Origin: Verrucomicrobiota bacterium
GTDB taxonomy: Bacteria > Verrucomicrobiota > Verrucomicrobiia > Opitutales > Opitutaceae
Length of the DNA: 10,026 nucleotides
Assembly: GCA_030832235.1 (NCBI GenBank)
Contig: JAURJO010000027.1
Coordinates: 1 to 10,026, forward strand
Reading direction: 5' to 3'
Shown: in pieces, positions 6,147 to 10,026 of the stretch
How the letters are laid out: each line of letters starts with the position of its first letter
Numbering within the stretch: position 1 is the first letter of the stretch
Notes under the pieces: model-generated
The model's database searches: none
What the model saw: only the letters and a program-made list of their open reading frames with translations
Told to the model about the DNA's origin: nothing
Position numbers and translations under genes: made by a program

Positions 6147-8099
6147 TCAGTTGCCTGCCCGGTTCTTGGCGTCGGCCTCGATCAACGCGATCAGATGGTC
6201 GAGCGTCTGGCGCACGCGGGTCTTCACCGCCGGCAACTCCGCCGCGGTCGCGACCTTCTCGTAGGCGAAGAGGTAGAACTTCATCTTCGGCTCCGTGCCG
6301 CTGCCGCGCGCGGCGAACGAGTAACCGTTCGCGAGGGATACGAGGTAAAGATCCTGGGCCGGGATGACCTCGCCGTCGGCGTCCTCGAAGCGTTCGCGCC
6401 CGAAATCCTGGAAGCGCGTCACGGCCACGTCGCCGAACACCCGCGGCGGGCTGCTCCGGTACGAATCGAGGATGCGGCGGATGCGGGCGTTCCCGCTGGC
6501 CCCCTCGTAGTACAGGTTGATCACGCCCTCGAGGTAGAAGCCGTACTTAAGGAACAGCTGGTCAAGGTGCTCCGCGACCGTGAGGCCGCGCGACTTCACC
6601 CAAGCACAAAGCTCGGCGAACATCACGCAGGCCGAATTGCCGTCTTTGTCGCGCACGAGATCGTTGGGCAGGTACCCGTAGCTCTCCTCGCAGCCGAAGA
6701 CGTAAAAGGTGCTGTGCTCCAGGAGTAGGCGTGCGCGCTCCGCAAAGGGCGTCGCCTCGTAGTCGAAACCGGGGCCGCGTGCCGCTTTCAGCCGCTCTTC
6801 GTAACCGCGGATCTTCGCCGCGATCCATTTGAAGCCGGTGAGCGTGTTGATGACCTTCACCCCGTGCCCGCGACCGACCGCATCCTGCAGTTGGGTCGTG
6901 ACGAAGGTCTTGATGATCGCCGCGCGCGGCGATCCGCCCGCTGGGATCCAGCCGAGTTCCTTGTACTTGGTCAGACGGTAATCCGCCAACAACGCGCCGA
7001 TCTGGTTGCCCGTGAGCAGTTCCATGCGCCCGTCACGCCCCCGCACCGCGCAGCCCATGCGGTCGCAATCGGGATCAGTCGCGAGCACAAGGTCCGCGCC
7101 GGTCGTTTCCGCTAGTGCCACCGCCCGCGATAGCGCCTCGGCGTTTTCCGGATTGGGCGACTTTACGGTGGGGAAGCGCGCGTCGCCCTCCAATTGCTCC
7201 GGCACCGCGGTGACGTTGCATCCCGCGAGACGCAACAACGGCAGCGAGTGAATCGCGCCCGTGCCGTGGATATTGGTAAAAACCACCTTCAGGCCGGCCT
7301 TGGCGAAGACCTTCGGGTCGAGCACCGCCTGCGCGGCCACCGCGAGATAGGCGTCGTCCGCGTCGCGCCCGAGGGTCGTCACGCCCTGCAGGCTCGGCGT
7401 CAGATAGCCGACCGTCTCGGCGAGCGGAACCAGGTTCACCTGGTCGACGATCCCGCGGTCGTGCGGGGGCACCACCTGTGCGCCATCGTCAAAGTAAGCC
7501 TTGAAGCCGTTGTCGTGAGGCGGGTTGTGGCTGGCGGTGATGACAACGCCGGCATGGGCTTTGAGCCAGCGCACCGAAAAGCTCAGTTGCGGCGTGGGCC
7601 GCGGTCCGTCGAAGACGAACGCCTCGCCACCGAGCCGCGTCCACGTCGACGCCGCGAGGTCGGAGAAATGCCGCGAGAAATGCCGCACGTCGTGCGCGAT
7701 GACGAGACGCGGACGCCCCTTGAAACCGCGGCCAGCGGCATAGGAGGCGGTGTGGCGGTAGAGTCCGATGACCGCGCGCACCAGGGTGAAATCGTTGAGC
7801 ACGTTACTGCCTACCGCCGCGTGCGCGGGCGACACCCCGCCCGCGCCGCGCTCAGCCGCAGTCGACGTCACACCAATGGTGCGACCGCGCATACCGCCGG
7901 TGCCGAACTCGAGGAAGCGGTAGAAACGATCGTTCAGTTCACCCCATGCGCCCGCTCCGACGAGTTCGCTGATGCTCTCCTCCGCCCACGACGGCAGCCC
8001 CGCCGCGAGAAACGCGCGGATGTTTTCAGCGGCGGCGGGCAGCAATTGCCCCGCGCCGACGGCGGCGGTGAGACGGGAGTCGAGATTCGACGAGGCCAT
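6147..8099 (-). CDS. Alpha-D-phosphohexomutase (phosphoglucomutase/phosphomannomutase)
   Basis: The enzyme interconverts hexose 1- and 6-phosphates, linking glycolysis with polysaccharide and sugar-nucleotide synthesis in the cytoplasm. All four family signatures are present: the phosphoserine loop ITASHNP with Ser190; the Mg-binding loop TDPDCDRMG with Asp342, Asp344 and Asp346; the sugar-specificity loop GCEESYGY at 469-476; and the C-terminal phosphate-binding loop RGSGTEPKMKFY at 598-609. At 650 residues it is longer than the roughly 580 of the PgcA/ManB-type bacterial enzymes. The EES version of the sugar loop and the overall layout favour a phosphoglucomutase of the PgcA/PGM2 type over AlgC-like or GlmM enzymes. 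The start at 8099 gives a plausible helical N-terminus with FGTGGMRG at 65-72, as expected. No Shine-Dalgarno is seen. The downstream neighbours are sugar isomerising enzymes, but this gene could equally serve housekeeping glycogen or cell-envelope metabolism. Confidence 0.93.
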   Translation of the reverse strand: MASSNLDSRLTAAVGAGQLLPAAAENIRAFLAAGLPSWAEESISELVGAGAWGELNDRFYRFLEFGTGGMRGRTIGVTSTAAERGAGGVSPAHAAVGSNVLNDFTLVRAVIGLYRHTASYAAGRGFKGRPRLVIAHDVRHFSRHFSDLAASTWTRLGGEAFVFDGPRPTPQLSFSVRWLKAHAGVVITASHNPPHDNGFKAYFDDGAQVVPPHDRGIVDQVNLVPLAETVGYLTPSLQGVTTLGRDADDAYLAVAAQAVLDPKVFAKAGLKVVFTNIHGTGAIHSLPLLRLAGCNVTAVPEQLEGDARFPTVKSPNPENAEALSRAVALAETTGADLVLATDPDCDRMGCAVRGRDGRMELLTGNQIGALLADYRLTKYKELGWIPAGGSPRAAIIKTFVTTQLQDAVGRGHGVKVINTLTGFKWIAAKIRGYEERLKAARGPGFDYEATPFAERARLLLEHSTFYVFGCEESYGYLPNDLVRDKDGNSACVMFAELCAWVKSRGLTVAEHLDQLFLKYGFYLEGVINLYYEGASGNARIRRILDSYRSSPPRVFGDVAVTRFQDFGRERFEDADGEVIPAQDLYLVSLANGYSFAARGSGTEPKMKFYLFAYEKVATAAELPAVKTRVRQTLDHLIALIEADAKNRAGN

Positions 8100-8140
8100 G
8101 GGACCAAGAAAACAACCCGCGCCCTGCCGTTGCCAACCCG

Positions 8141-8152
8141 TTTTCCGGAAAA
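8141..8152. promoter_or_regulatory. Perfect 12-base palindrome upstream of the phosphohexomutase gene
   Basis: TTTTCCGGAAAA is an exact 12-base palindrome 41 bases upstream of the phosphohexomutase start and 41 bases beyond the tRNA CCA end. Such a site with no loop suits a dimeric DNA-binding protein better than a hairpin. Its T-run may also serve as the end of the tRNA transcript. No regulator can be named. Confidence 0.3.
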
Positions 8153-8172
8153 GGCACCGATCTGCCCATCGG
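8149..8172 (-). terminator. Candidate terminator for the tRNA-Arg transcript
   Basis: Read on the minus strand, CCGAT-GGGCAG-ATCGG forms a five-pair stem beginning 21 bases past the tRNA CCA end, followed by TGCC and then four T. The stem is short and the T-run is brief and slightly displaced, so this is only a weak intrinsic-terminator candidate. Its alternative is read-through into the phosphohexomutase gene. Confidence 0.3.
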
Positions 8173-8193
8173 GAAAACAGAGGGGGATCTCCC

Positions 8194-8270
8194 TGGCGCG
8201 GTGGCCGGGACTCGAACCCGGGACCGACGGTTTAGAAAACCGTTGCTCTATCCACCTGAGCTACCACCGC
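8194..8270 (-). tRNA. tRNA-Arg (anticodon UCU)
   Basis: On the minus strand a full cloverleaf can be drawn. The seven-pair acceptor is GCGGTGG/CCACCGC, the D-arm is GCTC/GAGC with loop AGGTGGATA, and the anticodon stem ACGGT/ACCGT encloses the loop TTTCTAA. A five-base variable region follows, then the T-arm CCGGG/CCCGG with loop TTCGAGT. The anticodon TCT reads AGA and AGG. A20 in the D-loop, C35 and G73 agree with bacterial arginine identity elements. The discriminator is G at 8197 and CCA is encoded in the DNA (8196-8194), giving 74 bases plus CCA. It stands alone between the phosphohexomutase gene on the same strand and the divergent hydroxyproline genes. Nothing suggests use as an integration site here. 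Confidence 0.97.
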
Positions 8271-8277
8271 GGGGGAG

Positions 8278-8308
8278 GTCCGGCGCGTACCGGACGGCGA
8301 GCCGGACG
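8278..8308. promoter_or_regulatory. Inverted and direct repeats in the tRNA-epimerase divergent gap
   Basis: GTCCGG-CGCGTA-CCGGAC is a perfect six-pair inverted repeat at 8278-8295. CCGGACG occurs again 12 bases on (8290-8296 and 8302-8308), so three copies of the CCGGAC unit in two orientations lie in 31 bases. The cluster is 7 bases upstream of the tRNA 5' end and about 90 upstream of the epimerase start. It could be a binding site for a regulator of the hydroxyproline genes or a GC-rich coincidence. No convincing sigma-70 promoter could be read in the 124-base gap. Confidence 0.25.
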
Positions 8309-8394
8309 ATGCGCGCCCCGAGCACGCTGGCAACACCTACGCGGGAGGTTTCCGTTCGACGACCACGGCCCCGCGAGCCACCTTTTCCAGGCGC

Positions 8395-9327
8395 ATGAAA
8401 AAAATCCGCGTGCTCGATTCCCACACCGGCGGCGAGCCCACCCGTCTCGTGCTCGAGGGCGGGCCTGACCTTGGAAGCGGATCGCTCGAGGCCCGCGCGG
8501 CGCGCCTCCGGGGCGAGTTTGACGCCTACCGCTCCGCGATCGTGAACGAACCCCGCGGCTCCGATCCGATGGTAGGCGCGATGCTCGTGTCGCCGCATCG
8601 CACCGGCTGCGACCTGGGGGTCATCTTTTTCAACAACGTCTCCACCCTCGGCATGTGCGGCCACGGCACGATCGGGCTGGTCGCCTCCCTCGCCCACCTC
8701 GGCCGCGTGGGGCCGGGCCGTCTGCGGATCGACACTCCCGTCGGAGCCGTGGAAGCGTTGCTGCATGCCGACGGCAGTGTGTCGGTCGAGAATGTCCCCT
8801 CCCACCGCGCCGCGCGCGACGTCACGATCGAGGTCCCCGGCCACGGTCCGGTGCGGGGCGACGTAGCCTGGGGCGGGAATTGGTTCTTCCTCGTTTCCGA
8901 GCATCCGTTCCGGATCGCGAACGACGCGCTGGAAACGCTGACCGACTTCGCCTGGCGCGTACGTCTAGCGGTGAACGCGCAGGGGTTTCCTGACGTGGAT
9001 CATGTGAAGTTGTGCGGACCCGCGGGCCATCCCGGCAACCACAGCCGTGGTTTCGTGCTGTGCCCCGGCAAGGCGTGGGATCGGTCGCCTTGCGGTACCG
9101 GGACGAGCGCGAAGCTGGCGTGCCTCGCCGCCGACGGGAAACTCGCCGCAGGGGACATGTGGCGCCAAGAGAGCGTGATCGGCAGCGTGTTCTCGGGAAG
9201 CTACCGCTGGCTGGACCGCACCCAGGGCACCGTCGTCCCCACGGTCACGGGCACGGCGCACGTCATGGCCGAGGCGACGCTTTTGTTGGATGAGCGGGAC
9301 CTGTTCTGCTGGGGAATCCGCGGATGA
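8395..9327 (+). CDS. 4-hydroxyproline 2-epimerase (proline racemase family)
   Basis: The 310-residue cytoplasmic protein belongs to the proline racemase fold family. Both catalytic cysteines of the two-base mechanism are present: Cys88 in MCGHGTIG and Cys233 in SPCGTGTSAK. Supporting residues are His90 and Asp229, and the N-terminal DSHTGGEPTR (8-17) is typical. The second Cys rules out the trans-3-hydroxyproline dehydratase subgroup, which carries Thr there. The family reaction is trans-4-hydroxy-L-proline to cis-4-hydroxy-D-proline; proline racemase activity is the main alternative. The length suits the hydroxyproline epimerases (about 310-335). The ATG at 8395 is chosen because KKIRVLDSHTGGE is the usual N-terminus. 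Only a weak CAGG precedes it. The stop overlaps the start of the D-amino-acid dehydrogenase gene by four bases (ATGA), so the two are probably translationally coupled. That partner strongly supports the hydroxyproline role. Confidence 0.92.
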   Translation: MKKIRVLDSHTGGEPTRLVLEGGPDLGSGSLEARAARLRGEFDAYRSAIVNEPRGSDPMVGAMLVSPHRTGCDLGVIFFNNVSTLGMCGHGTIGLVASLAHLGRVGPGRLRIDTPVGAVEALLHADGSVSVENVPSHRAARDVTIEVPGHGPVRGDVAWGGNWFFLVSEHPFRIANDALETLTDFAWRVRLAVNAQGFPDVDHVKLCGPAGHPGNHSRGFVLCPGKAWDRSPCGTGTSAKLACLAADGKLAAGDMWRQESVIGSVFSGSYRWLDRTQGTVVPTVTGTAHVMAEATLLLDERDLFCWGIRG

Positions 9328-10026
9328 GCCGCGAGGATACCCGACACATCGTAGTCTGCGGGGCTGGTATCATCGGCCTCTGCTGCGCGCGAGAGCTCCG
9401 GTCCCGCGGCCACACGGTCACCATCGTCGACCGCGCGCCGGCCGACCGGGACGGATGCTCGTTCGGCAACGCCGGCATGATTACGCCGAGCCACTTTGTG
9501 CCGCTGGCGGCACCAGGCATGGTGGCACTCGGACTAAAGTGGATGCTCAACCCGAAGAGTCCGTTTTACATTCGTCCACGGCTCGACCCGGATCTGGCCT
9601 CCTGGGGTTGGCGCTTCATGCGCGCCAGCACGGCGGCGCACGTAGAGCGCGCCGCTCCGGTGTTGCGCGACCTGAATCTCGCGAGCCGCGAGCTGTATGT
9701 CGACCTTGCCTCCGAGTTGCCGGATTTCGGCTTGGTCACCCGCGGCCTGTTGATGCTCTGCCGAGAGGCGCGAACGCTGGACCACGAAGGAGCGTTCGCC
9801 GCGCAAGCGCGTGAGCTCGGGGTGCCGGCCGAGGTCCTCGACGCCGCGGCGACGGCACGACTCGATCCCGGCGTCCGCCTCAACGTCGCGGGCTCAATCT
9901 ATTTTCCCAAGGACGCGCACCTCGATCCAGCCCGCCTGATCGCCTCCCTCACGCCGCGGCTGGAGGCGGCGGGCGTGAACTTCCTGTGGAATACAGAAAT
10001 CACCGGTTGGCGCCGAGAAGGCAGCC
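9324..10026 (+). CDS. FAD-dependent D-amino-acid (likely D-hydroxyproline) dehydrogenase, N-terminal 234 residues
   Basis: The frame is open from the ATG at 9324 to the right edge, where the gene is cut off at about half the usual 410-430 residues. The N-terminus has a dinucleotide-binding fold: VVCGAGIIGL at 10-19 and TIVDR with Asp36 closing the second strand. It is followed by the DadA-type SFGNAGMITPSHFVPLAAPG at 46-65, the LKWMLNPKSPFYIRPRL segment, and WGWRFMRA at 94-101. This is the DAO/DadA family, which oxidises D-amino acids and passes electrons to the respiratory chain or oxygen. Given the upstream epimerase, the likely substrate is cis-4-hydroxy-D-proline, yielding 1-pyrroline-4-hydroxy-2-carboxylate. 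D-alanine or D-proline oxidation is the alternative. The overlap ATGA with the upstream stop argues for coupled translation; GGGGA lies about 13 bases upstream, too far for a good ribosome binding site. Confidence 0.9.
   Translation, partial: MSREDTRHIVVCGAGIIGLCCARELRSRGHTVTIVDRAPADRDGCSFGNAGMITPSHFVPLAAPGMVALGLKWMLNPKSPFYIRPRLDPDLASWGWRFMRASTAAHVERAAPVLRDLNLASRELYVDLASELPDFGLVTRGLLMLCREARTLDHEGAFAAQARELGVPAEVLDAAATARLDPGVRLNVAGSIYFPKDAHLDPARLIASLTPRLEAAGVNFLWNTEITGWRREGS

Noticed and set aside
8194..8270. tRNA gene as a mobile-element attachment site
   Set aside because: No integrase gene and no repeat of the tRNA 3' end were seen in the window, and both neighbours are ordinary metabolic genes.
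7194..8468. Plus-strand open frame of 424 codons
   Set aside because: It runs antisense through the phosphohexomutase and tRNA genes and into the start of the epimerase gene, so it cannot be a real protein.
8248..8904. Minus-strand open frame of 218 codons
   Set aside because: It is antisense to the hydroxyproline epimerase and overlaps the tRNA; there are no domain features.

Overview
The window is high-GC bacterial DNA of ordinary chromosomal character. I infer a member of the Verrucomicrobiota, most likely Opitutaceae. The main clue is the TonB-dependent receptor, whose mature N-terminus carries a 'LSPFEV' block, a 'GY.A..ALAGTR' stretch and 'ISVFT', which I associate with the large receptor families of that group. 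The lack of clear Shine-Dalgarno motifs and the general GC level fit. This placement is by pattern recognition, not by a search.

Layout: everything up to about 8.27 kb is on the minus strand. Reading in the direction of transcription (right to left) there is a tRNA-Arg(UCU), an alpha-D-phosphohexomutase, a TIM-barrel ketose 3-epimerase-like protein and an RbsD/FucU-type sugar mutarotase. The last three are separated by only 27 and 10 bases and may form an operon. After a gap of about 110 bases comes valyl-tRNA synthetase (valS). After a further 235 bases comes the N-terminal 588 codons of a TonB-dependent outer-membrane receptor that runs off the left edge.

On the plus strand, divergent from the tRNA, are a 4-hydroxyproline 2-epimerase-like protein and an FAD-dependent D-amino-acid dehydrogenase. 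They are joined by a four-base ATGA overlap, and the second gene runs off the right edge. Together they look like the first two steps of trans-4-hydroxy-L-proline catabolism (epimerisation to the D form, then oxidation of the ring).

The coding content is continuous and I saw no broken genes, mobile elements, CRISPR arrays or prophage genes. No gene-free stretch exceeds about 235 bases. The most useful leads are the hydroxyproline operon opening at the right edge and the epimerase plus mutarotase pair of unknown sugar substrate. Smaller points are the TMGH version of the HIGH motif in ValRS and the consistent lack of Shine-Dalgarno sequences. I see no evidence for a wholly new system here.
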